From: Thiohalobacter thiocyanaticus
GTDB lineage: Bacteria; Pseudomonadota; Gammaproteobacteria; Thiohalobacterales; Thiohalobacteraceae
Assembly (NCBI RefSeq): GCF_002356355.1
Contig: NZ_AP018052.1
Location: forward strand, 1,302,001-1,366,000
Direction: 5' to 3'
DNA: 64,000 nt
This document shows positions 40,103 to 49,002 of this stretch, piece after piece; position 1 is the first letter of the stretch; every line of letters begins with the position of its first letter. Below the pieces are notes generated by a model. The model was not told the DNA's origin and did not search any database. It saw only the letters and a list, made by a program, of their open reading frames with translations. A program made the translations under genes and the position numbers.

Positions 40103-41313
40103 GTATCTCAAAGCGATTCGCCGAACTTGAACACATCCGCAGCGCCCTGAACGAGGCCGACGCCGATCCCGGCCGGATCGTGATGGAACGCATGCTGTCG
40201 GCGACCGAGGCCGAGATCGCGGGCCGGCGCACCATCCTGGCGGGTACCAACAATTACCTCGGCCTGACCTTCGAGCCGGGCATCCTGGAGGCCGCCCATC
40301 AGGCCCTGTGCGAACAGGGCAGCGGCACCACCGGCTCGCGCATGGCCAACGGCAGCTTTGCCAGCCACGTGGCGCTGGAACGCAGCTTTGCCGAGTTCTA
40401 CGGCATGCCGGCGGCCATGATCTTCTCCACCGGCTACCAGGCCAATCTCGGCATCCTCACCGGACTGCTGCGCCCCGGCGACAAGGTGGTGATCGACGCC
40501 CACAGCCACGCCAGCATCTATGACGGCTGCCGCCTGAGCGGGGCCGACTTCTTCCCCTTCCGCCACAATGATCCGGAGGATCTGCGCAAGCGCCTGCGTC
40601 GCCTCGGCGATGATGCCCGCGGTGCGCTGGTGGTGACCGAAGGCCTGTACAGCATGCTGGGCGACATCGCCCCGCTGGCCGAACTGCTGGCGGTGACCGA
40701 GGAATTCGGCGCCTATCTGATGGTCGACGAGGCCCACTCGCTGGGTGTGTACGGCGAGCAGGGCCGCGGTGTGAGTGAAGCCGCCGGCATCCTGGACCGG
40801 GTGGACTTCATTACCGGCACCTTCAGCAAGAGCCTGGGCTCGATGGGCGGCTACTGTGTCAGCCGCCACGAGCAACTCAATCTGCTGCGCTACGGCAGCC
40901 GTCCCTACATCTTCACCGCCTCGTCCAGCCCGGTCAACATCGCCGCCGCCCACTGGGCGCTGGATCACATCCGCAGCCATCCCGAACTGCGCGAGACGCT
41001 CTGGTCCAATGTCGCCCGGCTCTATGGCGGCCTGAAGGATCTGGGCTGCACCCTGGGGGCGGAGCCCAGCCCGGTGGTCGCGGTGCGGGTCGCTTCGCAC
41101 GACGAGGCCGCGCGCATCTGGAACGAGTTGCTGGCGGCCGGCGTGTACGTCAACCTGGTGGTGCCGCCGGCTTCGCCGGACGGTGCCTCGCTGCTGCGCT
41201 GCAGTGTCAGCGCGGGCCACAGCCCGGAGCAGATCGACACCATCGTGACCGCCTTCGGCGAGGCCATTTCGCGCACGGCCTTCGCCGGCGCCTGCTGCAG
41301 CGGGCAGGCCTGA
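40099..41313 (+). CDS. Serine palmitoyltransferase (alpha-oxoamine synthase family)
   Basis: A 404-residue PLP enzyme of the alpha-oxoamine synthase family (SPT, KBL, BioF, HemA). Visible features are NNYLGLTFEP, GSGTTGSRMANG, VIDAHSHASIYDG, the PLP-Asp motif VDEAHSLGVYG and the Schiff-base Lys in TGTFSKSLGSMGGY. KBL would sit beside a threonine dehydrogenase and BioF in a bio operon. Here the neighbours are an acyl-AMP ligase, an ACP and a CerR-like reductase, so 3-oxosphinganine synthesis from serine and acyl-ACP is the best call. Cysteate acyltransferase (sulfonolipid formation) is the main alternative. The start overlaps the ACP stop by four bases. Confidence 0.88.
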   Translation: MSISKRFAELEHIRSALNEADADPGRIVMERMLSATEAEIAGRRTILAGTNNYLGLTFEPGILEAAHQALCEQGSGTTGSRMANGSFASHVALERSFAEFYGMPAAMIFSTGYQANLGILTGLLRPGDKVVIDAHSHASIYDGCRLSGADFFPFRHNDPEDLRKRLRRLGDDARGALVVTEGLYSMLGDIAPLAELLAVTEEFGAYLMVDEAHSLGVYGEQGRGVSEAAGILDRVDFITGTFSKSLGSMGGYCVSRHEQLNLLRYGSRPYIFTASSSPVNIAAAHWALDHIRSHPELRETLWSNVARLYGGLKDLGCTLGAEPSPVVAVRVASHDEAARIWNELLAAGVYVNLVVPPASPDGASLLRCSVSAGHSPEQIDTIVTAFGEAISRTAFAGACCSGQA

Positions 41314-41367
41314 ACCCCCGACCGGCGGCGCGCCTGTCCGTCCCGCGGGCGCCGCGCCGAGGCTCCC

Positions 41368-42342
41368 GTGGCGATGCCCGATTCCGCGTCTACACAAAGT
41401 TCCCATGGCACGGTGCTGGCCCAGCTGTCGGACCCGCACCTGCCGCTGCCTGCACGGATCCCCCTGACCCAAGTGTTCAACAAGCGCCTGCTGGGCCTGC
41501 TGTCCTGGTATACAAAACGGCGGCAGCGCTACCGGCCCGAGACGCTGGCCGCGCTGGTCGCGGATCTCAGGGCCCAGGCGCCGGACTGGATCACGGTCAG
41601 CGGCGATCTCACCAACCTGGGTCTGGAAGATGAATTCCGCCAGGCCCGGGACTGGCTGGACCGGCTGGCCGCGCCCGAGCGGCTGCTGGTGGTCCCCGGC
41701 AATCACGACGCCACCGTGGCCGGCGCCTGGCAGCGCGGCGCCCCCTGGTGGGAACCCTACTGGCGCGGGGACGCGGCCCCGGACGCGGACCTCGATACGG
41801 CCTTCCCCACGCTGCGCCGGCGCGGTCCGCTGGCCCTGATCGGACTGTCCACCGCCATCGCCTCGCCCGCCGGTCGTGCCGTGGGCGAGGTCGGCAGCGC
41901 CCAGCGCGAGCGGCTGACGCGGCTGCTGCGGCAGACCCGGTCCGAGGGGTTGTGCCGGGTCCTGATCCTGCACCACCCGTTGCTGGCCGGCACAGTGAAG
42001 TCACGCAAGCGCCTGCTCGACGGCGCGGCCCTGTGTAGGCTGCTGGCCGGCGAAGGCGTGGAACTGGTCATCCACGGCCACGGCCACCGGAGCCATCATC
42101 TGCAACTGGAGACCCGCGACGGTGCCGCGCCCGTGATCGGCGTGCCCTCGGCCTCCTCGGCGCAGGCAGAATACGCCGCCTATCACCTGTACCGTATCCG
42201 GCCCGCGGCGCACGGCTGGAGCCTGGAACTGGAGGTGCGGCGCTGGCAGCCGCAGGACGGCCGGGTAGTGTGTGCCGAGCGCATCACCACGCCTCTGCCG
42301 CGCGCCCATGCGGCGGCCGCTGTCCCGGCAGCCCCGGCCTGA
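41368..42342 (+). CDS. Calcineurin-like metallophosphoesterase
   Basis: A 324-residue cytoplasmic phosphoesterase with the five metal-binding blocks: LSDPHL, SGDLTNLG, PGNHDA, LILHHPLL and HGHGHRSHH. This is the CpdA/LpxH-like superfamily. The substrate is not determined. In this operon a lipid phosphate or nucleotide-lipid (such as a pyrophosphate intermediate) is plausible. The GTG at 41368 has GAGG five bases upstream; an ATG at 41374 is the alternative. It follows the palmitoyltransferase by 54 bases and precedes the LptF-like gene. Confidence 0.88.
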   Translation: MAMPDSASTQSSHGTVLAQLSDPHLPLPARIPLTQVFNKRLLGLLSWYTKRRQRYRPETLAALVADLRAQAPDWITVSGDLTNLGLEDEFRQARDWLDRLAAPERLLVVPGNHDATVAGAWQRGAPWWEPYWRGDAAPDADLDTAFPTLRRRGPLALIGLSTAIASPAGRAVGEVGSAQRERLTRLLRQTRSEGLCRVLILHHPLLAGTVKSRKRLLDGAALCRLLAGEGVELVIHGHGHRSHHLQLETRDGAAPVIGVPSASSAQAEYAAYHLYRIRPAAHGWSLELEVRRWQPQDGRVVCAERITTPLPRAHAAAAVPAAPA

Positions 42343-42406
42343 GCCGCACCCTGTCGACGTGTTAGAGTAGGGCCTTTGTGGCCGAGACCGTCCCCGAACC
42401 GCTGCC

Positions 42407-43513
42407 GTGCTGATCGACCGCTATCTGGTAGGTGAGATCCTGCGTCCCCTGGCGCTGGGCGTCGGGCTGTTCCTGCTGATCTATGTCGGCTTCAGCCTGT
42501 CGAAGAACCTGTCCATGGCCGCCGACGGCCTGATCGATACTGCCACCGCCCTGCAGCTGGTCGGCCTGTCCAGCCTGACCACCCTGGAGGTCATTCTTCC
42601 CACCGCGTTGTTCTTTTCCGTGCTGCTGGTCCTGGGGCGGCTGTACCAGAACGGCGAGATCGCCGCCCTGGTCTCGGCCGGCGTCTCGCCGCTGCGCCTG
42701 ATGCGCAGCGTGGCCACGGCCGTCGTGCTGGCCGCCCTGCTGGCGGGCCTGCTGTCGATCTTCGGCCGGCCCTGGGCCTATGACAGCATCTACCGCCTGG
42801 AGGCCGGCGCCATCAGCCGCCTGGATGCCGGTCAACTGGCCGCCGGCCAGTTCGTCACCCTGGATGTGGACGGCTACATGTTCATCGCCGACGCGCGCGC
42901 CGAGCAGGAAAAGCTGCACCGCGGCGTGTTCCTGTTCCGGACCCATGAGAATGACCGGGGCGTGGTGCACAAGGAACTGATCCGGGCCGACAGTGCCCGG
43001 CTGCCGCGCTTCGATCCGGGCCGCGAGGCAGTGCTGGTGTTCCAGGATGGCTACAGCTATCTGCTGGGGCCGGAGGGCGGATCCGACCTGTCGCTGCGGT
43101 TTCGCGAGATGAGCATCGTGTGGGGTGCGGCCGAACAGGCCCGGCAGAAATACAAGAGCAAGGCGCAGCCCACGGCCGTGCTGCGCAATTCCGATCAGCC
43201 CAAGGACATCGCCGAATACCAGTGGCGCCTGTCCACGCCGTTGGCCACCTTCCTGCTGACGATGCTGGCGTTTCCGCTGGCGCGCTCCCGGCCGCGCGAA
43301 TCGCGCCTGCGCCACAATCTGGTCGCACTGCTGGTCTACCTGCTGCTGTTCGCCGCGGTCAGCCTGGTGCGCACCCTGGTCGAACAGGGTGCGCTGCCGC
43401 CGATGCCGGGGCTGTGGATCGCCTATCTGCCGCCGCTGTTGCTGCTGCTGGCGCTGATGGCGCCGGAACGGTTGCGGCAGCTGCGGCGGCGCCCGCTGCA
43501 GGAGGCGCACTGA
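42407..43513 (+). CDS. LptF-family permease (YjgP/YjgQ), sphingolipid-locus copy
   Basis: A 368-residue inner-membrane protein of the LptF/LptG family. Three N-terminal helices (residues 15-120), a periplasmic beta-jellyroll (about 140-260) and three C-terminal helices are visible, with LVSAGVSPLRLMRSV as the coupling region between early helices. LptF and LptG normally extract lipopolysaccharide with the LptB ATPase. The chromosomal lptFG pair usually lies beside pepA, which is absent here. With the palmitoyltransferase operon just upstream, this pair may be a dedicated exporter for the sphingolipid. It starts at GTG (42407). The next gene begins three bases after its stop. Confidence 0.88.
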   Translation: MLIDRYLVGEILRPLALGVGLFLLIYVGFSLSKNLSMAADGLIDTATALQLVGLSSLTTLEVILPTALFFSVLLVLGRLYQNGEIAALVSAGVSPLRLMRSVATAVVLAALLAGLLSIFGRPWAYDSIYRLEAGAISRLDAGQLAAGQFVTLDVDGYMFIADARAEQEKLHRGVFLFRTHENDRGVVHKELIRADSARLPRFDPGREAVLVFQDGYSYLLGPEGGSDLSLRFREMSIVWGAAEQARQKYKSKAQPTAVLRNSDQPKDIAEYQWRLSTPLATFLLTMLAFPLARSRPRESRLRHNLVALLVYLLLFAAVSLVRTLVEQGALPPMPGLWIAYLPPLLLLLALMAPERLRQLRRRPLQEAH

Positions 43514-43516
43514 ACC

Positions 43517-44584
43517 ATGCGCACGCTGAGACGTTATCTCACCGGACACATGGTGGCGGGCTGGGCGCTGTTCGCCACCGTGATGGGCGTGCTGCTGCTG
43601 CTGGTGCGGCTGATCGAGGAACTGGAGCGGGTCACCGACCGCTACACCAGCGGCAAGGTGGTGCTGCACGTCCTGCTGACTCTGCCGCAGCAACTGCTCA
43701 CACTCGCGCCGGTGATCATGCTGGTCGGCACCCTGACCGCCTTTGCCCGGCTGGAACAGCTCAATGAACTGACCGTTCTGCGCAGCGCCGGGGTGAGCAA
43801 GGCCCGGCTGCTGCGCCTGCTGGTGATGCCGCTGCTCGTGCTCTGCCTGCTGCTGTGGGGGGCGATGGAATGGGTTACCGCGCCGCTGCATCAGTGGGGC
43901 GAGGAGATCCGCAGCGAGGCGCGCGGCAACAACACCCTGGAGCCGGGGCAGAGCCTGTGGTCGCGCAGCGGGCTGACCTACTATCGCCTCGGCCGTCTCG
44001 GACTCAACCGGTCCCCGGGCGATATCGACATCTTCGAGTTCGCCCCCGACCACCGGCTGCTGCGCGCCATTCATGCCGAACGCGCCGAGGTGATCGAGGG
44101 ACGGCGCTGGCGTCTGGAGGATGCACTGGTGCGCAGTTGGGACAGCGGCACCCTGCAGGTGCAACGCGTGCCCGAACTGAGTCACGACCAGCTGTGGTCG
44201 CGCGATGAACTGCAGCGCCTGCTGCTCGGCATGGACAGCATGCCGCCCAGCGTGCTCTATGCCTATCAGGACTACCTGCAGCGCAGCGGCCAGAGTGGGC
44301 ATGCCCATGCCCTGGCCCTGTGGAATCGACTGCTGCTGCCGCCGGCCGCGGTGGGCATGGCGCTGCTGGCACTGGGCCTGGGGGTGAAACCCGGCAGTCA
44401 GCGTGGCGGCATGGGACGTCAGCTGGCGGCCGGGGTGCTGGTCGGGGTGCTGTTCTACCTGGGTTCGCAGATCCTGGTTGCGTTGGGCCAGATCTATCAT
44501 CTCCCGCCGCTGGGCACGGCGTCGTTCCCCGTGCTGTGCATCTTTCTCGCGGCCCTGGTGCTGTTGCGCCGGCTGCGCTGGTGA
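43517..44584 (+). CDS. LptG-family permease, sphingolipid-locus copy
   Basis: A 355-residue partner of the preceding LptF-family protein with the same six-helix plus jellyroll plan. NELTVLRSAGVSKARLLRL is the coupling helix, and the C terminus reads PVLCIFLAALVLLRRLRW. It starts three bases after the LptF-like stop. LptG-type proteins carry key lateral-gate residues for lipid extraction; which lipid is accepted cannot be read from sequence. No lptB-like ATPase is encoded in the window, so the pair would have to share the housekeeping LptB. Confidence 0.88.
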   Translation: MRTLRRYLTGHMVAGWALFATVMGVLLLLVRLIEELERVTDRYTSGKVVLHVLLTLPQQLLTLAPVIMLVGTLTAFARLEQLNELTVLRSAGVSKARLLRLLVMPLLVLCLLLWGAMEWVTAPLHQWGEEIRSEARGNNTLEPGQSLWSRSGLTYYRLGRLGLNRSPGDIDIFEFAPDHRLLRAIHAERAEVIEGRRWRLEDALVRSWDSGTLQVQRVPELSHDQLWSRDELQRLLLGMDSMPPSVLYAYQDYLQRSGQSGHAHALALWNRLLLPPAAVGMALLALGLGVKPGSQRGGMGRQLAAGVLVGVLFYLGSQILVALGQIYHLPPLGTASFPVLCIFLAALVLLRRLRW

Positions 44585-44620
44585 GTGGGCCCGGGGACTG
44601 AGGAAGGCTTGCTTCAGCTT

Positions 44621-44757
44621 CGTCATCCCCGCGAAGGCGGGGACCAGCGTCTGTTGGCTCCGCGAGGCCCTGGATTACTCGCTGCGCTCGCCCTGCGGGC
44701 CGCCCGCTGGGCGTTCAACGCGCTCCGCGCTTTTGTCCCGCCTTCGCGGGAATGACG
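44621..44757. repeat. Palindromic repeat, CGTCATTCCCGC family, expanded copy
   Basis: It starts CGTCATCCCCGCGAAGGCGG and ends GCCTTCGCGGGAATGACG. The centre is about 60 bases longer than in the other copies and contains its own GC-rich hairpins (CGCTGCGCTCGCCCTGCGGG). It lies between the LptG-like and MsbA-like genes. Confidence 0.75.
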
Positions 44758-44866
44758 AACAGACAGAGATCCAGTCTATGTAGAGACCATTCGCACCCGC
44801 AGCATTTGAGTGCCCGCGGGGGAACGGGGATAATGCCGCCTTTCGTGTCGCCCCCGGGATCCATTT

Positions 44867-46576
44867 ATGCGCCTGATGCTCAATCTGTTCCGTGCCTATC
44901 CGCTGGCCAGTTTCCTGATGCTGGTGGCGCTGCTGCTGTCGGGGCTGGCCGAGGGGCTCGGGTTGTCGGCGTTGTTGCCGGTGCTCAAGGTGGCGCTGTA
45001 TCACAACCAGCCCGGCAGTGGCCCGCAGGAGCCGCCGGGCGAACTGGAACTGATGGTGCTGGAACTGCTCGACTGGCTGGGCATTCCGCCGACCCTGGGG
45101 CCGCTGCTGCTGCTGATCGTGGTGGCCTCGACCTTCAAGGCCCTGCTGCTGCTGCTGGCCCAGCGCCAGGTGGGGTATACCGCAGCGCAGCTGGCCACGG
45201 ATCTGCGCCTGGACGTGCTGCGTCACATGATGCGCAGCCGCTGGGCCTTCTTCCTGCACCAGCCGGTGGGCAAGCTCACCAACACCATGGCCTCCGAGGC
45301 CCAGCGCGCTTCCGATGCCTACGTCAACGGCGCGACCGCCATCACTTTCCTGATCCAGTCGCTGGTCTATGCCGGCGTGGCGGTGGCCGTGTCCTGGCAG
45401 GCCGCCCTGGCCAGCCTGCTGGCCGGCGTGCTGATCATCGGCGGCTCGCACTTTCTGGTGCGCATGACCCGCCGGGCCGGACGCAGACAGACCCAGCTGA
45501 TGATATCGCTGATGTCGCGTCTGACCGACACCCTGCAGTCGGTCAAGCCGCTCAAGGCGATGGCGCGCGAGGATCTGGCCGACCGGGTATTGAACCTGGA
45601 GACCAACAAGCTCAACAAGGCGCTGCGCCGGCAGGTGTTCAGCGCCGCCGCGCTCAATTCCGCCCAGGACCTGATGTTTACCGCCTTCATTGCGCTGGGC
45701 GTGTATCTGGCGCTGGAACAGTTCTCCATGGGCCTGGCCACGGTGATGGTGCTGGTGGTGGCGCTGGGACGCGCCTTCAGCTTTCTGGGCAAGGTGCAGA
45801 AGCAGTACCAGAAGCTGATGCAGGGCGAGAGCGCCTACTGGTCACTGCTGGATACCATCGACCAGGCCCGCCGGGCGGAGGAGTCGCTGGGCGGCGGTAC
45901 GGAGCCCGTGCTGCACCAGGGCATCCGGTTCGAACAGGTGGGTTTCGCCTACGACGGACACGAGGTCTTTTCCCGCCTGGACCTGGAGATCCCGGTGCAC
46001 AGCATCACCACCCTGATCGGACCCTCGGGCTCGGGCAAGACCACCATCATCGACCTGGTCATCGGCCTGCTGCGCCCGGACTCGGGCCGGGTGCGGGTCG
46101 ACGGCACGCTGCTGGAACAGTTCGACCTCAGGGAATGGCGACGTCAGATCGGTTATGTGCCGCAGGAGACGGTACTGCTGCACGACAGCATTCTGCACAA
46201 CGTGAGCCTGGGTGATCCGCAGATCGATGAAGCGCAGGTGGTGCAGGCGCTGCAGGATGCCGGCGCCTGGGACTTCGTCCAGGCCCTGCCGGAGGGCATG
46301 CATACCCAGGTGGGGGAGCGCGGCGGTCGGTTGTCCGGCGGTCAGCGCCAGCGCATCGCCATCGCCCGGGCCCTGATAAACCGGCCGCAGCTGCTGATCC
46401 TGGACGAGGCCACCAGTGCCCTGGATCCGGCCAGCGAGCAGGCGATCGTCGCCACCCTGCGCGAACTGCGCCAGCGCCTGACCATCCTGGCCATTTCCCA
46501 CAACCCGGCGCTGGCCGAGGCGGCCGACCGGGTCTACCGGCTGGCGCCGCGGGGGCGGGTGGAACTGCAGGCCTGA
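44867..46576 (+). CDS. MsbA-like ABC exporter (membrane plus ATPase fusion)
   Basis: A 569-residue half-transporter. Six membrane helices (residues 10-310) are followed by an ATPase domain with Walker A IGPSGSGKTTI, Q-loop IGYVPQETVLLHDS, signature LSGGQRQRIAIARA, Walker B LLILDEATSALD and the His-switch ISHN. The Asn at the switch end instead of Asp is mild. The family includes lipid flippases such as MsbA. Its place after the LptFG-like genes suggests that it flips the sphingolipid or its glycosylated precursor across the inner membrane (inference). It is convergent with an ELM1-family gene across a dense repeat cluster. Confidence 0.9.
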   Translation: MRLMLNLFRAYPLASFLMLVALLLSGLAEGLGLSALLPVLKVALYHNQPGSGPQEPPGELELMVLELLDWLGIPPTLGPLLLLIVVASTFKALLLLLAQRQVGYTAAQLATDLRLDVLRHMMRSRWAFFLHQPVGKLTNTMASEAQRASDAYVNGATAITFLIQSLVYAGVAVAVSWQAALASLLAGVLIIGGSHFLVRMTRRAGRRQTQLMISLMSRLTDTLQSVKPLKAMAREDLADRVLNLETNKLNKALRRQVFSAAALNSAQDLMFTAFIALGVYLALEQFSMGLATVMVLVVALGRAFSFLGKVQKQYQKLMQGESAYWSLLDTIDQARRAEESLGGGTEPVLHQGIRFEQVGFAYDGHEVFSRLDLEIPVHSITTLIGPSGSGKTTIIDLVIGLLRPDSGRVRVDGTLLEQFDLREWRRQIGYVPQETVLLHDSILHNVSLGDPQIDEAQVVQALQDAGAWDFVQALPEGMHTQVGERGGRLSGGQRQRIAIARALINRPQLLILDEATSALDPASEQAIVATLRELRQRLTILAISHNPALAEAADRVYRLAPRGRVELQA

Positions 46577-46592
46577 AAGATGCTTCTACATG

Positions 46593-46867
46593 CGTAGGTT
46601 GGGTTAGGCGCGATAGCGCCGTAACCCAACATCTCCCAGATTGTCGGGTTACGCTGCGCTAACCCGACCTGCGGACTGTGATTCCCTTTTCCGTCATTCC
46701 CGCGCAGGCGGGAATCCATTGGCCGTAGCGGTTTCTGGATCCCCGCCTGCGCGGGGATGACGGATGAATGTGTCAACGGTTACAGACGTAGGCCGGGATA
46801 AGCGCAGCGTTCCCGGCAGTTCAGCATGATGCCGGAAACGGCCCTCGGGCCTTATTCCGGCCTACGC
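46593..46867. repeat. Cluster of three palindromic repeats in tandem
   Basis: Three units fill the 292-base space between convergent genes. A GTCGGGTTA-family element lies at 46593-46674 with unequal arms (GGTTGGGTTA on the left). A CGTCATTCCCGC-family element lies at 46692-46763. A third at 46785-46867 has arms GTAGGCCGGGATAAGCGCAG and TTATTCCGGCCTAC. All can form hairpins in RNA from either side and may work as terminators. Confidence 0.8.
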
Positions 46868-46868
46868 C

Positions 46869-48005
46869 TCAGGCCGGGGCGGTTTCGAGCAGGGCACGCA
46901 CCCGCCCCAGCGCCCGCTGCATATCACTCGACTGGTGCGCCTGCGATCCCGGATGCGGGTCGCCCAGCCAGGCCATCTTGCCGGCGCGGATCAGCTCCAG
47001 ATGCACCCGGCTGATGTCCCGCGACAGGTGCTTCCAGCCCCAGCGCATCAGCGCCCGGTAGGCCAGCGCGCCGGGCGCGATATCGCATTGCTTCCCGGCA
47101 TCCCGTTCGATCACCGCCCGCGCCGCGGCCGTGTCACCGGCAGCCAGGTGCATGTCCCGGCGCATACTGAATCGTCCCACGCCCAGGTCGAACATGTGCA
47201 CCGGCTTGCCGGTGGCATAGGCCTCGGACAGCATGGAGATGCTGTCGGCGGTGATGATCAGTTCGTCGGCCAGGGCCAGAAAACCGAGATAAGGGTTGTC
47301 GGGGTCGTTGCGCTGCCAGCGATAGAGTTGCATGGGCACCTCGGACTGGGCGGCAAAGGCAGCGATCGCCGCGGGACGGGTACGGGCGCTGGAGCTGACC
47401 AGAAGTGAACCGCCGCGCGCCCGTGCCAGTGCCAGTGCATCGCGTACCAGGCGCTGCGCGGCATGCCGGCCGAAGGCGTAGGGACCGCTGTTGCCGCCCA
47501 TGTTGACCGTGATGTAGGGCCGCGGCAGGTGCGCCAGTCGCGGTGCCCAGTGTTCGGCCGCCGCGGCCAGGGTGTCGGGATGCACCCGGTGCAGCGGCAG
47601 GTCGTTGCGCAGGACGTTGGGCCGCTCCGGCACCCGGTACTGGGGCGTGGTGATGATCAGATCGAAATGCTTCGGGTCCGCCCACAGTCGGCCCACGAAC
47701 ACGATGCGGGTGCGGCCGCCGGACTGGTCGCGGATCCAGCGGCACACGGGTTCGTTGCGCATGCCGGCCGACAGCACCAGGTCCGGCCAGGGCGGGCTGA
47801 GCGGATCGGAGCGGGACCGATCCACACCATGCAGATCGCGGCCGCGGAACAGATTGGTGCGTATCTCCCGCTTGCGGTAGTGCAGCGACTTGCGTTCCCA
47901 GGGCAGCGCCAATGCCTCGGCCAGGGCGCGCAGCTGGGTCTGTTCGCCGGCGCGATAGGCGTCCACGATCCAGACCTGCGCGGCCACTGGGTTGTCCCGC
48001 TTCAT
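46869..48005 (-). CDS. ELM1-family (PF06258-like) putative glycosyltransferase, copy 1
   Basis: A 378-residue protein of the family named after plant mitochondrial-fission factor ELM1 and common in bacteria, with a GT-B-like fold. Shared motifs with the other two copies: LSPPWPDLVLSAGMRN (residues about 72-87), FDLIITTPQYRVPERPNVL, NMGGNSGPYAF and ELIITADSISMLSEA. The donor and acceptor are unknown. A role in adding a sugar to the lipid is inferred from its setting. The start at 48005 overlaps the stop of the upstream acyltransferase by four bases, so it is the last gene of a four-gene minus-strand operon. Confidence 0.85.
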   Translation of the reverse strand: MKRDNPVAAQVWIVDAYRAGEQTQLRALAEALALPWERKSLHYRKREIRTNLFRGRDLHGVDRSRSDPLSPPWPDLVLSAGMRNEPVCRWIRDQSGGRTRIVFVGRLWADPKHFDLIITTPQYRVPERPNVLRNDLPLHRVHPDTLAAAAEHWAPRLAHLPRPYITVNMGGNSGPYAFGRHAAQRLVRDALALARARGGSLLVSSSARTRPAAIAAFAAQSEVPMQLYRWQRNDPDNPYLGFLALADELIITADSISMLSEAYATGKPVHMFDLGVGRFSMRRDMHLAAGDTAAARAVIERDAGKQCDIAPGALAYRALMRWGWKHLSRDISRVHLELIRAGKMAWLGDPHPGSQAHQSSDMQRALGRVRALLETAPA

Positions 48006-48949
48006 GCGGCGGATTCGCCTGCCGGCGACTGCTTGGGCCAGCGCCGCTTCATGCACAGCCAGTCGCCGGGCGACTCCCGGATCCAGTCCTCGAACAGGCG
48101 GTTCAATCGCAATGTGAGCTCGCTGACCTGGGCATGGCGATCGGCCAGGGCCGGATCGGGTCTGAGCGGCGCCAGCACCTCGATGCGGTAGCGGTGCCGC
48201 GGCAGCCGCACGCAGCGGATGGGAATGAGCGGATAGCCGCGCAGCGACAACCGCGCCGGTGTGGTATTGGTCGGCGCCGGTACGTCGAAGAAGGGGATCA
48301 TCTCGCCGGAATCGATGCGGGTGTCGAAGGCCGCGCCCACGCTGTGGCCGTCGGCCAGTTCACGCATCAGTTCACGCACGCCGCCGGCGGTCGGCACCAG
48401 GCGCGAGCCGAAGGCGCGGCGCCGCGCCTGGAAGAACCGACGCAGCCAGGGATTGGCCTCGCGGGCGTAGAGGATGGAGATGCTCAGGCCGTATTCGCGG
48501 CTGATCAGGTTGGTCAGCTGCCAGGCGCCGGCATGGGCCGTGGCGAAGACCATGGCCTCGCGCCGCTCGAACGCCTGCATGGCCTCGGGATGGACATCGA
48601 ATTCCAGATAGCGCTCCCGGCGCCGCCACAGCCGGTCCAGCAGGAACAGTTCGGCGGCTGCCAGGCCGGTGGTGCGGAAGACCTGGCGCGTGAAGGGGTC
48701 GCGTTCGGCCTCGGTGAGTTGCGGCAGTACCACTGCCAGGTTGCGCTGCACCACGCGGCGCTTCTTCGTGTTGTGGTAGCCGATGACGCCGAACAGCCGT
48801 GACAGGAAGGCGGCCGCCAGGGGGAAGGGCAGCAGTCGGATCAGGCCGTAGAGGCCGTAGAACACCAGGGCCTCGAGCAGCCACACCGGCTGTTGGGTCC
48901 AGGGTGCCTTCTTGGCCAGGCGCTTGGGCAGCAGATAATACTTGGGCAT
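48002..48949 (-). CDS. LpxL/HtrB-family acyltransferase-like protein with altered catalytic motif
   Basis: A 315-residue inner-membrane protein of the lysophospholipid/lipid A acyltransferase family with an N-terminal hydrophobic segment. The family catalytic motif is His-x4-Asp/Glu. Here it reads TAHAGAWQLTN, with Gln in place of the acidic residue (codon CAG). Later family features (PFFDVPAPTNTTPARL, GYPLIPIRCVRL) are kept. It may have lost acyl transfer or use a different mechanism; the other copy at 49646 keeps the Glu. It lies between the hydroxylase-like gene and the ELM1-family gene, overlapping the latter by four bases. Confidence 0.85.
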   Translation of the reverse strand: MPKYYLLPKRLAKKAPWTQQPVWLLEALVFYGLYGLIRLLPFPLAAAFLSRLFGVIGYHNTKKRRVVQRNLAVVLPQLTEAERDPFTRQVFRTTGLAAAELFLLDRLWRRRERYLEFDVHPEAMQAFERREAMVFATAHAGAWQLTNLISREYGLSISILYAREANPWLRRFFQARRRAFGSRLVPTAGGVRELMRELADGHSVGAAFDTRIDSGEMIPFFDVPAPTNTTPARLSLRGYPLIPIRCVRLPRHRYRIEVLAPLRPDPALADRHAQVSELTLRLNRLFEDWIRESPGDWLCMKRRWPKQSPAGESAA

Positions 48950-49002
48950 CGCCGGTTTTCAGCTAGCGGTGCGGGTGGAACGAGGGTCCCGCGGTGGGAA
49001 CT

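Noticed and set aside
40099-41313. KBL (2-amino-3-ketobutyrate CoA ligase) or BioF identity
   Set aside because: There are no tdh or bio genes nearby; the ACP, acyl-AMP ligase and CerR-like neighbours favour serine palmitoyltransferase. Sequence motifs alone cannot fully exclude the others.
42362-44626. Minus-strand open frame of about 754 codons opposite the LptF/LptG-like genes
   Set aside because: Low-complexity Gln/His/Arg-rich translation, typical of an antisense shadow in GC-rich DNA. The plus-strand frames match known families.
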